A DNA stretch of 13,808 nt from Rhodospirillaceae bacterium (GTDB lineage Bacteria; Pseudomonadota; Alphaproteobacteria; Micavibrionales; Micavibrionaceae). Of this stretch, positions 1-6,801 are shown in pieces. Both the position numbers and the translations under genes were made by a program. The DNA lies in contig DMIT01000235.1 of the NCBI GenBank assembly GCA_003452275.1, forward strand, positions 1 through 13,808. The letters run 5' to 3'. Below the pieces are notes generated by a model that saw only the letters and a program-made list of their open reading frames with translations, searched no databases and had not been told where the DNA came from. Position 1 is the stretch's first letter. The number at the start of each line of letters is the position of its first letter.

Positions 1-564
1 GAAGAACAAGGCTTGTTCGATTTTGACGATGTCGCACAGGGAATTGCGCAAAAATTAATCTCCCGCCATCCCCATGTGTTCGGCGAAGGCGAAGCCGCAT
101 CTGCCGAAGATGTTCTGTCCATCTGGCAAGCGCAAAAAGACAAGGAAGAAAAAGCACAGCGCCCTCAGCTATCCATTCTTGATGACGTTCCCGTTGCGTT
201 CCCCTCCTTGCTTCGTGCCCAAAAAATTTCCAAGAAAGCGGCCAAAGCCGGTTTTGAATGGGAAAAGACCGAAGACGTGATTGATAAAATCATCGAAGAA
301 CTGAACGAATTCAGGGCCGAATTAGCGTCAGGCTCACGCGAACGGCAGGACGAAGAATTGGGGGATGTCTTGTTTAGCATGGTACAACTGGGCCGTTGGC
401 TGGATCTGGATTGCGAAGAATCATTGCGAAAAGCAAATATGAAATTTTACAATCGTTTCAGTGGGATGGAGCAAGAATCTAAAGCTATGAATAAAGATTT
501 GAAATCCCTCACTTCCGCCGAATGGGAAGAGCTTTGGCAGTTACAAAAGAATAAAGGATTGTAA
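1..564 (+). CDS. mazG: MazG nucleoside triphosphate pyrophosphohydrolase, 5' truncated by window edge
   Basis: MazG hydrolyses (d)NTPs to the monophosphate and pyrophosphate and acts as a cytosolic house-cleaning enzyme. The frame is open from base 1 with no start, so the gene begins upstream; by comparison with the roughly 263-residue E. coli protein about 75 N-terminal residues are missing. The visible part opens with the end of the first MazG domain (EEQGLFDFDDV, then RRHPHVFG-type SRHPHVFGE near residues 21-29). A linker follows (AQRPQLSILDDVP), then the second, catalytic MazG domain with SLLRAQKISKKAAKAGFEW. Its metal-binding residues are EELNE (about 99-103) and EELGD (about 118-122), the ExxE...ExxD pattern, followed by RKANMKFYNRF. 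The TTG at 13 is an internal codon, not the start. The gene ends in TAA 22 residues after the last conserved block. The identification is secure. Confidence 0.95.
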   Translation, partial: EEQGLFDFDDVAQGIAQKLISRHPHVFGEGEAASAEDVLSIWQAQKDKEEKAQRPQLSILDDVPVAFPSLLRAQKISKKAAKAGFEWEKTEDVIDKIIEELNEFRAELASGSRERQDEELGDVLFSMVQLGRWLDLDCEESLRKANMKFYNRFSGMEQESKAMNKDLKSLTSAEWEELWQLQKNKGL

Positions 565-567
565 TTC

Positions 568-594
568 TTAACAACATATTAAGAAATCATTAAC
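568..594 (+). promoter_or_regulatory. Tandem CtrA-type binding boxes (TTAA-N7-TTAA-N7-TTAAC)
   Basis: Three TTAA half-sites lie at 568-571, 579-582 and 590-593, each pair separated by exactly 7 bases, and the last is followed by C. This is the known alphaproteobacterial CtrA box (TTAA-N7-TTAAC) written twice in overlap. The first pair also sits in a 7-bp inverted repeat (565-571 with 579-585). The array ends 6 bases before the -35 hexamer of the promoter at 601-629, a position suited to activation. CtrA binding is inferred from the motif only; no ctrA gene is in the window. Confidence 0.6.
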
Positions 595-600
595 AAAACC

Positions 601-629
601 TTGACAATTTATCCACAACGGCCTATATC
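601..629 (+). promoter_or_regulatory. Sigma70-type promoter of the 664-942 gene
   Basis: A perfect -35 hexamer TTGACA (601-606) is separated by 17 bases from TATATC (624-629). Transcription would begin near 636, giving a leader of about 28 bases that contains the ribosome binding site (AGGAG, 653-657). The spacer holds a DnaA box and the upstream flank holds CtrA-type half-sites. Confidence 0.7.
609..617 (+). promoter_or_regulatory. Consensus DnaA box inside the promoter spacer
   Basis: TTATCCACA matches the strict DnaA consensus TTATNCACA at all positions. It lies between the -35 and -10 elements at 601-629, so bound DnaA would be expected to compete with RNA polymerase. A single box can occur by chance; the placement makes it worth noting. 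Confidence 0.5.
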
Positions 630-663
630 GTAACTCATACATTGAAATTGCGAGGAGACTATT

Positions 664-942
664 GTGGCGTCGATTATCGGCTATACAAACTATTCCAATA
701 ACCGTGTGAACTCGATTGATACCACATCTGAAAAAGATGAATTTGGGAAATGGCTGCACACGCCCAATTTTCGCGCCGTTAAAACGGCAACCGCGCAGGC
801 TGTCGAGGGTAGAAATGAAAAAATATCCTTCGCCACTTTACTGAAACAGGCAGATCAGGACAATCAAAAGGCCGAGAAAGTAGAACTCCGCCCCAATAAC
901 TTGCTGGGAAAGAATTTAAGCAATATCGACATATTGGCTTAA
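664..942 (+). CDS. Unknown small protein, 92 residues
   Basis: I do not recognise this protein. The start is GTG at 664, supported by AGGAG at 653-657 with 6 bases of spacing and by the good promoter at 601-629; the next in-frame methionine is not seen. The protein is polar, with Asn-rich stretches at the N-terminus (TNYSNNRVN) and C-terminus (RPNNLLGKNLSN). A likely amphipathic helix in the middle (ISFATLLKQADQDNQKAEKVEL) has no signal peptide or membrane segment next to it. Its TAA stop overlaps the stop of the convergent Mur ligase gene by bases 939-942. The upstream CtrA-type array and DnaA box suggest cell-cycle-linked expression, which is an inference from motifs. It being a real gene rests mainly on the promoter and ribosome binding site. 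Confidence 0.75.
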   Translation: MASIIGYTNYSNNRVNSIDTTSEKDEFGKWLHTPNFRAVKTATAQAVEGRNEKISFATLLKQADQDNQKAEKVELRPNNLLGKNLSNIDILA

Positions 943-2342
943 ACGGATAGAGACTTTGCGAATTCTGTCAAACTATCGTCTCTTGCACCCATAATCACAA
1001 TACGGTCACCGGACTTTGCTTCCGCTTCAATCATTCGACCAATTTCGGCACGGGTCGGGGCATAGAGCGCGTTTAATCCTTTGGATTCACATTCCACAAT
1101 AAAATCTTGGGCCGTGGGGGATTTATCGACGCTGCCCCCCATATACAAAACATCTGGCATATATAAAACATCATCTTTTTTAAGGCCATGAACAAAAGCG
1201 GCCATCAGCTCATCCTTCATCAAGCGGAATGGGCCATAACCATGCATTTGGAACATGACCAGCAACCGGCCGGAAAATTCGTTTAATGAACGCAGTGACG
1301 CGGTTATTTTATCTGGATTATGAGCAAAATCATCTATAACACTGATGTTATTCATTTTTTTGATTGTCTGTAATCTGCGACCGACACCCGAAAAGCCGTT
1401 AATAGAGCGGCAGCAATCATTCAATGCGACACCTGCTAACAATGCGGCCCCTATGGCACACAGCGCATTTTCGACGTTGTGACGACCAATGACTTTAAGC
1501 GAAATCTGCCCCCTTTCGACAGCCCCCTCCAGCCCCTCTCGAGAGGGGGTAACATATTGAATTTGCGCAGAAATTCCATCGGGGGAGTGGCGAAGATTTG
1601 TGGCGTTCAAATGAGCCAACGGATTGTCAATTCCAACCGTCAGGGCGGTTGCGTGATAAGCCGCGGACATCTCTGCAACGGCCTGATTATCAATGTTTAA
1701 AACCTGCCGTTCGGACTGGTTCAAAAACTGTGCGAAGATCGGTTTCAATTCTGTGACCGGTTTATGGTCAAGGGCAATATTATTCAAAACGGCAATGCGC
1801 GACTGGTACAGGATGATCGACCCGTCACTTTCATCGCATTCGGTCACGAACAAATCTTTATCCCCCACCAAAGCCGATGCAAAAGGCGTGTCGGGGGATA
1901 CGAAATTCAGGAAATTCGCGCCATTCATGACGGTTGGATTCTCTCCGGATTCCTTTAAAATCCATGCCAGCATGCCGGTCGTCGTTGATTTACCGCTGGT
2001 GCCGCCAATGCCTATTCCGGTTTTTGCGGTATTGAATAACTGCGCCAGTAATTCCGCACGTTTCAGAATGGGAACCCCGATTTCCTTGGCGCGTCTGACT
2101 TCGGGGATCGTATCTTCTACCGCGCTGGAAATGACCAAAGCATCAAAATTTGCGGTCAGGCCATTCCCGTCTTGCGGAACAATTTGAATGCCCTGCCCTT
2201 CAAGATATGTAAATTTTTCAGGGGTGCGACCTTGATCGTGACCACGGTCAGATCCCGTAATCTGTGCGCCCTGACCACGCAAAATCATTGCCAGAGGCAG
2301 CATCCCGCTTCCGCCGATGCCACAGAAAAAATAGGAAGGCAT
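939..2342 (-). CDS. Mur ligase family protein, MurC/Mpl-like paralogue
   Basis: A 467-residue ATP-dependent amide ligase of the MurC/Mpl branch, which joins an amino acid or peptide to UDP-MurNAc in the cytosol. Visible motifs: N-terminal Rossmann-like FCGIGGSGM (6-14); P-loop GTSGKST (114-120); CDESDGS (169-175), equivalent to the MurC ADESD; NNIALDH (187-193); GRHN (286-289); GVGRR (319-323); and DDFAHNP (337-343). MurC and Mpl usually have GTHGKT in the P-loop, so Ser in place of His is unusual. The MurC block FQPHRFTRT is replaced by FQMHGYGPF (364-372), which argues for a changed substrate. Residues of about 265-277 come from a GC-rich palindromic element. GGAG (2351-2354) precedes ATG at 2342 by 8 bases. 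It lies 15 bases after the lipoprotein gene, so the two are probably co-transcribed. It could be Mpl or a second MurC; I leave the symbol blank. Confidence 0.85.
   Translation of the reverse strand: MPSYFFCGIGGSGMLPLAMILRGQGAQITGSDRGHDQGRTPEKFTYLEGQGIQIVPQDGNGLTANFDALVISSAVEDTIPEVRRAKEIGVPILKRAELLAQLFNTAKTGIGIGGTSGKSTTTGMLAWILKESGENPTVMNGANFLNFVSPDTPFASALVGDKDLFVTECDESDGSIILYQSRIAVLNNIALDHKPVTELKPIFAQFLNQSERQVLNIDNQAVAEMSAAYHATALTVGIDNPLAHLNATNLRHSPDGISAQIQYVTPSREGLEGAVERGQISLKVIGRHNVENALCAIGAALLAGVALNDCCRSINGFSGVGRRLQTIKKMNNISVIDDFAHNPDKITASLRSLNEFSGRLLVMFQMHGYGPFRLMKDELMAAFVHGLKKDDVLYMPDVLYMGGSVDKSPTAQDFIVECESKGLNALYAPTRAEIGRMIEAEAKSGDRIVIMGARDDSLTEFAKSLSV
1509..1550. repeat. GC-rich palindromic element inside the Mur ligase gene
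   Basis: The block is markedly C-rich on the + strand compared with its surroundings. It contains a perfect 16-base palindrome CCCCTCTCGAGAGGGG (1533-1548), an 11-base near-perfect inverted repeat (1509-1519 with 1539-1549, one mismatch), and CCCCCTC (1523-1529) that could also pair with GAGGGGG (1543-1549). It is a multiple of the reading frame and encodes roughly residues 265-277. Aligned by eye to MurC, this region carries about 10 extra residues just before the GRHN motif. It resembles mobile palindromic repeats that insert in-frame; no second copy is seen in the window. Confidence 0.55.
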
Positions 2343-2357
2343 CAGACGCGCTCCGCT

Positions 2358-3197
2358 TTAAAAGGTGGTTGACGATGGAAAGATCGGTTTTCCCAATTGA
2401 GGGTTGGCTTGCGGAACAACCATCCCGTTCTCTTGCTGGGGAGAAATCGCAGGTTTTGCTGTCAAAGTTGTGGGCGAAGTAGCCGGCGCAGCTTCGGATA
2501 AGGGCGCTATCTGAACATCTTTACTGGATTTCGGGGTAGCGGCGGCGGCTGGCTTTTTGACCGCGCCTCCCTTATCGCCATAAAATCCGCCTTCGACAGC
2601 CTCAATACGACGCTCTCTTTCTTTAGCGGCAGCGGCGTCTTCGGCATCTTGGCGGGCGGCATCCGCATAGGCAGCTTTATAGCGGGCGGCAACATCCCTA
2701 TCCCCCGGGAGAACCGGCGTATCGGGGCCTAGATATTCAATGCCTTGCTCACGGGAATTCAAAGCTCCTTTATTTTCATAGGCTGGCAAAGGTTGATCTT
2801 TGGCAAGGGCTGATGAAAAATCAATGACGATTTCCTCAGGATAGGCGTACATGGCGCCTGTATTCGCATCCCATGCGAGAGTGGTTCCGGCGGTCAGGCC
2901 GTTTAAATAAGCGGAGTTTGCAACAGTTGATTCAATCACGGCATTTTTGGTTCTGTTTCCTTGGGCCGTACAGGCAATAAACATTGGTTTTCTTGACCTT
3001 TGTACCCACACGGATTGCGGAGGGCGTACAGTGTATTTATAACCATTCGTCCCGATCAGGACGTCACAAAATACATCATCTGCCCCCACCGCCTTAAAAC
3101 TGACCTGCTGGGTGGAACCATTGGTAACAGTTGAACAAGCCGCAAGCAACGGTGCGCAAAACACAAAAAGCAGAGGCAGAATATAATTTTTTGACAT
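2358..3197 (-). CDS. Unknown lipoprotein with Ala/Lys/Pro-rich tail
   Basis: A 279-residue predicted lipoprotein. The start is placed at the ATG at 3197 because it gives a normal type II signal peptide: Lys at position 3, a hydrophobic stretch, and the lipobox LAAC with Cys21. An upstream GTG (3233) or ATG (3212) would add an unlikely N-terminal extension; no clear ribosome binding site decides between them. Residues 22-75 (STVTNGSTQQVSF... to RKPMFIACTAQGN) resemble the small beta domain seen in many proteobacterial lipoproteins, with paired Cys residues and a PQSVWVQRSR strand. The middle part is ordinary. The last hundred residues are low-complexity and rich in Ala, Lys, Pro and charged residues (AARQDAEDAAAAKERERR), suggesting a flexible or coiled periplasmic region. 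It probably sits in the outer membrane facing the periplasm. It precedes the Mur ligase gene by 15 bases, hinting at an envelope role, which is an inference. Confidence 0.8.
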   Translation of the reverse strand: MSKNYILPLLFVFCAPLLAACSTVTNGSTQQVSFKAVGADDVFCDVLIGTNGYKYTVRPPQSVWVQRSRKPMFIACTAQGNRTKNAVIESTVANSAYLNGLTAGTTLAWDANTGAMYAYPEEIVIDFSSALAKDQPLPAYENKGALNSREQGIEYLGPDTPVLPGDRDVAARYKAAYADAARQDAEDAAAAKERERRIEAVEGGFYGDKGGAVKKPAAAATPKSSKDVQIAPLSEAAPATSPTTLTAKPAISPQQENGMVVPQANPQLGKPIFPSSTTF

Positions 3198-3255
3198 GAT
3201 AAGGGAATCCATCCAAGTAAATAAAGATGCCACATGATAATGGAGTCTGCCCCAA

Positions 3256-3280
3256 GAAAAAAGCCCTATAACAGGGCTTT
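3256..3280 (-). terminator. Intrinsic terminator of amtB
   Basis: An 8-bp stem (3260-3267 with 3273-3280, AAAGCCCT/AGGGCTTT) with a 5-base loop is followed on the minus strand by a run of T (complement of the A run at 3257-3262). It lies 18 bases after the amtB stop and separates amtB from the lipoprotein gene. Confidence 0.85.
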
Positions 3281-3298
3281 CCCTGAAAATTCCGTGTA

Positions 3299-4525
3299 TT
3301 ACCTTAACATAAAGGCCTTTTCGCCATGTTGCGTCGCATCCAAACCTGTTTTTTCGTCTTCTTCGCTGACACGGACTTTCATAAAAAATCCGACAATTTT
3401 AAAAACGATATAGGTCATCACCATAGTATAAGCGATGACAACCATGGAACCGATCAGATTGGCAAAAAAGATTTTGGTATCCCCGCTCAATAATCCGCCG
3501 GATATGGCAGGATTCACGTCTGATGACGCAAAAACAGCAGTTAAAATTGCACCGACCGTTCCGCCGATACCATGGCATGCAAAAACATCAACTGTATCAT
3601 CTGTTTCCAATTTGTTCTTCACCAGTCGCGTGGCATAGTTACAAAGAATAGCCGATATTATCCCGATCAATAAAGCGGCCTGTAACGATACGAATCCGGC
3701 GGCGGGCGTAATCGCAACCAGACCAGCAACCGCGCCGACAGCAGACCCGATGGCAGTCGGGCGGCCATGTACCGTCCAGTCGCAAATCATCCATGTGGAC
3801 ATGGCGGCGGCGGCAGCAAAGATAGTGGTTGCAGCGGCATGAGCCGCAAGGCCATTGGCGGCCAGCGCCGAACCGGCATTAAACCCGATCCACCCGAACC
3901 ACAACAATGTCCCGCCGAGAAGAACCATTAAAGCCGAGAAGCTATTATGCTCATCCGGCTTGAAATTTTTACGGTTCCCCAGCATGACAGCCGCGACAAG
4001 GGCCGCATAACCGGAAGTCATATGAACAACCATCCCGCCTGCAAAATCCAGTCCGCCCATTTTGGCAATCCACCCGTCCGGCCCCCAGACCCAATGCGCG
4101 ACAGGCACATAAACCATAAGCGACCACAAGGTCATAATCACCAACCATGCTTTGAAACGAACCCGCTCGGCAACGGCTCCCGTAATCAAGGCAGGGGTAA
4201 TAATGGCAAAAGTTGCCTGAAATAACATGAAAAGAACATGGGGAATGGTCGATCCATAGGCTGGATTAGGCTCCATCCCCACTCCTGAGAGCATAAAATA
4301 GTCAAAATTACCGATTAAACCGCCTGTATCCCCCGAAAAGACGAGAGAATACCCGCAAATTGCCCATAAAATCGTCACAAAACCCATAGAAGCGAAACTT
4401 TGCAATTTGGTAGAAACCACACTGCGCAGAGGAACCATCCCCCCGTAAAAAAACGCAACCCCGGGCGTCATCAACAAAACCAAAGCCGTCGCCATAAGCA
4501 TCCAAGCAATATCAGCAGCAATCAC
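3299..4525 (-). CDS. amtB: Ammonium transporter AmtB
   Basis: A 408-residue inner-membrane ammonium channel of the Amt/Mep/Rh family with about eleven hydrophobic segments. The key residues match the numbering used for E. coli AmtB: Asp160 in LDFAGG, His168 (VVHM) and His318 (ACHGIGG) of the twin-His pore, Trp212, Phe215 and Ser219 in GWIGFNAGSA. Phe106 in FQATFAIIT corresponds to the other Phe-gate residue. The C-terminal tail GLDATQHGEKAF is the conserved PII/GlnK-contacting region. Start is GTG at 4525 with GGAGG at 4534-4538 upstream; no cleavable signal peptide is evident. No glnK gene lies beside it, unlike the common glnK-amtB pair. No sigma54 promoter or NtrC-type site was seen upstream. 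It has its own terminator and is divergent from the glycosyltransferase gene. Confidence 0.96.
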   Translation of the reverse strand: MIAADIAWMLMATALVLLMTPGVAFFYGGMVPLRSVVSTKLQSFASMGFVTILWAICGYSLVFSGDTGGLIGNFDYFMLSGVGMEPNPAYGSTIPHVLFMLFQATFAIITPALITGAVAERVRFKAWLVIMTLWSLMVYVPVAHWVWGPDGWIAKMGGLDFAGGMVVHMTSGYAALVAAVMLGNRKNFKPDEHNSFSALMVLLGGTLLWFGWIGFNAGSALAANGLAAHAAATTIFAAAAAMSTWMICDWTVHGRPTAIGSAVGAVAGLVAITPAAGFVSLQAALLIGIISAILCNYATRLVKNKLETDDTVDVFACHGIGGTVGAILTAVFASSDVNPAISGGLLSGDTKIFFANLIGSMVVIAYTMVMTYIVFKIVGFFMKVRVSEEDEKTGLDATQHGEKAFMLR

Positions 4526-4560
4526 TTTTTATTCCTCCCTGTTTTTGAGGTATGCTGCGG

Positions 4561-4590
4561 ATGCTAACATCAGTCATGCATTTTTTGCAA
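4561..4590 (-). promoter_or_regulatory. amtB: Possible amtB promoter
   Basis: On the minus strand TTGCAA (4590-4585) is followed after 18 bases by TAGCAT (4566-4561), each 4 of 6 to the sigma70 consensus. The match is weak; no better site was found between 4526 and 4705. Confidence 0.25.
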
Positions 4591-4630
4591 TATATTTATG
4601 CGCTTTTGTCATTGCTATATTTCTGAATTA

Positions 4631-4666
4631 TTGACATTCCTCTCATGTTGCGGTGTATAAAACATG
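4631..4666 (+). promoter_or_regulatory. Promoter of the glycosyltransferase gene
   Basis: TTGACA (4631-4636) and TATAAA (4656-4661) are separated by 19 bases (18 if GTATAA is used). CATGTT (4644-4649) and AACATG (4661-4666) form an inverted repeat around the -10 element that could be an operator. The expected start site is about 38 bases before the ATG. Confidence 0.55.
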
Positions 4667-4705
4667 TAACTTAAGAAACTCGAATGCAGCCCAAGGATGG
4701 TTTAA

Positions 4706-5689
4706 ATGGCGTTTCAAGAGCAAACAATTTGCTACATTACCGATGCTTCTTTCTTACTGCCTTCTTTGGTTTCCGCTACAAGTTTCAGAAAATACATTCC
4801 CAAGGATCGCGCCGATATTTTTATTTTTTTGATAGGAAGCGATAACAGCCTGATTGCCGAAGCGAACAAAATAAGTGAGCCTCTCGGGATATACATTAAA
4901 CATATGCCATCTGCATATTTTGATTCAATTGACCTCACTAAACTCAAAAAATCTCATGTCCCTCTCGCCACAATTGGACGTTTTTTCCTGACAGATATGC
5001 TTCCGGAAATCAGCAAAAATATATTTTACATTGATGGAGACACATGGGCTTGTCAGGATCCGTCAGCATTAATATATGCAGATATTCCAAGTGGGAAATT
5101 TGCCGCTGCCGAAGATACTATATCCTTCCGTCAGCGCATCAGCCCCACTGCAGAGGGAGATAAAATCAGAGCTTACCTTCGCTCTCTGGGGTTGAATCCT
5201 CAAAAAGATGGATATTTCAACAACGGAATATTGGCGATGTCCAGAGTAGGATGGAAAGATATTTCCAACGATGCTTTCCAATATTTCCTGGATAATACAA
5301 CACTTTGCCAGCATCACGATCAGAGCGCATTAAATGCCATCGCTCAAGGACGCCGATTAACATTATCGTCCAAATGGAATTTCCAGACCCCCTATCATTA
5401 CCTTCGCGCAGATAAGGTTACTACCCCCTGTATTTATCACTTTAATCAGGCTCCAAAAGCATGGTCGGCCCCTGTACGACCTTGGATGAATATCTATGCG
5501 CCATATCAGGAAGCTATAAAACCATACAAGTCATTAAACCTTTTTTTAAAATACATCTCTGATGAAGAAGCGGCGGCTCACAATCGCAACTCCCTGAAAA
5601 AATTCCGCATTCTATCAGTTCCCCTCATATTGCCATTAATGAGGGAAATAACAGGTTTTAATCGCACAGAAAAACAGGCCTGGCTTTAA
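4706..5689 (+). CDS. Glycosyltransferase family 8 (LgtC/RfaI-like)
   Basis: A 327-residue retaining glycosyltransferase that would transfer a sugar from a UDP-sugar to an envelope glycolipid or polysaccharide acceptor in the cytosol. Family 8 motifs are in order: IDGDTWA with the metal-binding DGD at 110-112; YFNNGILAM (170-178); HDQSALNAI (204-212); KWNFQTPYH (223-231); and IYHFNQAPKAW (243-253), matching the late H-x-KPW block. The C-terminal third is hydrophobic in places (LSVPLILPLMREI), suggesting membrane association. AAGGA (4693-4697) lies 8 bases before ATG 4706. It stands alone, divergent from amtB and convergent with the aldo/keto reductase 8 bases away. Its codons appear more AT-rich than those of clpB nearby, which may point to acquisition. 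Sugar and acceptor cannot be told from the sequence. Confidence 0.88.
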   Translation: MAFQEQTICYITDASFLLPSLVSATSFRKYIPKDRADIFIFLIGSDNSLIAEANKISEPLGIYIKHMPSAYFDSIDLTKLKKSHVPLATIGRFFLTDMLPEISKNIFYIDGDTWACQDPSALIYADIPSGKFAAAEDTISFRQRISPTAEGDKIRAYLRSLGLNPQKDGYFNNGILAMSRVGWKDISNDAFQYFLDNTTLCQHHDQSALNAIAQGRRLTLSSKWNFQTPYHYLRADKVTTPCIYHFNQAPKAWSAPVRPWMNIYAPYQEAIKPYKSLNLFLKYISDEEAAAHNRNSLKKFRILSVPLILPLMREITGFNRTEKQAWL

Positions 5690-5697
5690 GTTAAGAG

Positions 5698-6732
5698 TTA
5701 CATCCACTTAACAAGCTTGGGGTTCCGACCGTCGAAGCTCATCTGATGCCAATATGGATAGATTGGCTGACGGGCTGATACTGCATCCAGTTCGGCCATA
5801 TGTTCTGGCGATAACGACCAGCCGATTGCACCCAGATTCTGTATCAACTGCTCTTCATTCCGCGCCCCGACAACAATATTGGATATGGTTGGACGCCGGG
5901 ACAACCAGTTCAGAGCAATCTGGCTGATAGTTCTTCCTGTTTCTTTTGATATCTTATCAAGAACATCCACGACATCGAACAGAAAATTTTCATCAACAGG
6001 CGGGCCCCCACTCGCCCCGCCCTGTGCGATACGTCCGTCTTTGATCGCCTCTCCGCGACGGATTTTACCGGTCAATCGCCCCCAACCGAGGGGACTCCAT
6101 ACCATCAATCCCAACTCTTGATCTGCCGCCAACGGCATCAATTCCCATTCATATTCACGACCGATCAGGGAATAATATCCCTGATAAACAACATAGCGGT
6201 TCAAACCAAATTTTTCAGATGTTGCAAGCGACTTCATAACATGCCATCCAGAAAAATTGGAACATCCGATGTAACGGACTTTTCCACTCTCAATCAAATT
6301 ATCAAGCGCCGATAAAGTTTCTTCAACAGGCGTTAATGCATCAAATCCATGCATGAAATAAATATCTATATGGTCAGTCCCAAGACGGCGCAGACTGTCT
6401 TCACAGGCATTGATGATATGATAGCGGGATGATCCGACGTCATTGGGGCCTTCGCCCATGGTAAATGTGGCCTTTGTAGAAATCAGTGCTTTATGGCGGC
6501 GACCTTTCAAAGCCTCACCAAGAATTTCTTCAGATACACCGGATGAGTAAACATCGGCAGTATCAAACAGATTGAGACCATGTTCCAGTGAAATATCAAT
6601 CATGCGCGATGCTTCGGCGACATCAGTCGTCCCCCATTTTTTGAACATATCGCCTTTTCCGCCGAATGTTCCTGTACCCAAGCTTAAAACTGGTACTTTA
6701 AAGCCTGAACGACCCAATTGACGATATTCCAT
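5698..6732 (-). CDS. Aldo/keto reductase
   Basis: A 344-residue NAD(P)H-dependent oxidoreductase of the aldo/keto reductase superfamily, cytosolic, reducing an aldehyde or ketone. The start is the ATG at 6732, where MEYRQLGRSG matches the usual family N-terminus and AAGGGG precedes it; a longer frame from 6795 runs back across the clpB terminator and is rejected. The catalytic tetrad is visible: Asp57 and Tyr62 (LFDTADVYSSG), Lys87 (STKATF), His128 (FMHGFD). GCSNFSGW (156-163), VYQGYYSLIGRE and the cofactor-contacting SNIVVGARNEEQL (284-296) follow. The C-terminal extension ending YPYWHQMSFDGRNPKLVKW is typical of a bacterial subgroup. The gene starts only about 14 bases after the T-run of the clpB terminator, so it has little room for a promoter of its own. 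The substrate is unknown. Confidence 0.93.
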   Translation of the reverse strand: MEYRQLGRSGFKVPVLSLGTGTFGGKGDMFKKWGTTDVAEASRMIDISLEHGLNLFDTADVYSSGVSEEILGEALKGRRHKALISTKATFTMGEGPNDVGSSRYHIINACEDSLRRLGTDHIDIYFMHGFDALTPVEETLSALDNLIESGKVRYIGCSNFSGWHVMKSLATSEKFGLNRYVVYQGYYSLIGREYEWELMPLAADQELGLMVWSPLGWGRLTGKIRRGEAIKDGRIAQGGASGGPPVDENFLFDVVDVLDKISKETGRTISQIALNWLSRRPTISNIVVGARNEEQLIQNLGAIGWSLSPEHMAELDAVSARQPIYPYWHQMSFDGRNPKLVKWM

Positions 6733-6746
6733 GATAGCCCCTTTCA

Positions 6747-6781
6747 GAAAAAAGAATTGCCCCACTAAGCTGGGGCAATTC
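6747..6781 (-). terminator. clpB: Strong intrinsic terminator of clpB
   Basis: An 11-bp perfect stem (6754-6764 with 6771-6781, GAATTGCCCCA/TGGGGCAATTC) with a 6-base loop is followed on the minus strand by six T (complement of 6748-6753). It begins 20 bases after the clpB stop. Confidence 0.93.
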
Positions 6782-6801
6782 AGATGTATTTTCAAGTATC
6801 G

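Noticed and set aside
1693..2187. 164-codon open frame on the + strand
   Set aside because: It lies wholly antisense to the Mur ligase, whose motifs are clear; no ribosome binding site or recognisable protein.
3194..3241. Repeated ACATGATAA at 3194 and 3232 near the lipoprotein start
   Set aside because: Two copies of a 9-base word with no further symmetry; the spacing of 38 bases puts the two ATGs in different frames, so a chance repeat is likely.
4526..4705. Sigma54 or NtrC site upstream of amtB
   Set aside because: No TGGCAC-N5-TTGC pattern or NtrC palindrome found on the minus strand.
5690..5712. GTTAAG/CTTAAC inverted repeat between the convergent glycosyltransferase and reductase genes
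   Set aside because: Only six AT-rich pairs with an 11-base loop and no T-run; too weak to call a terminator.
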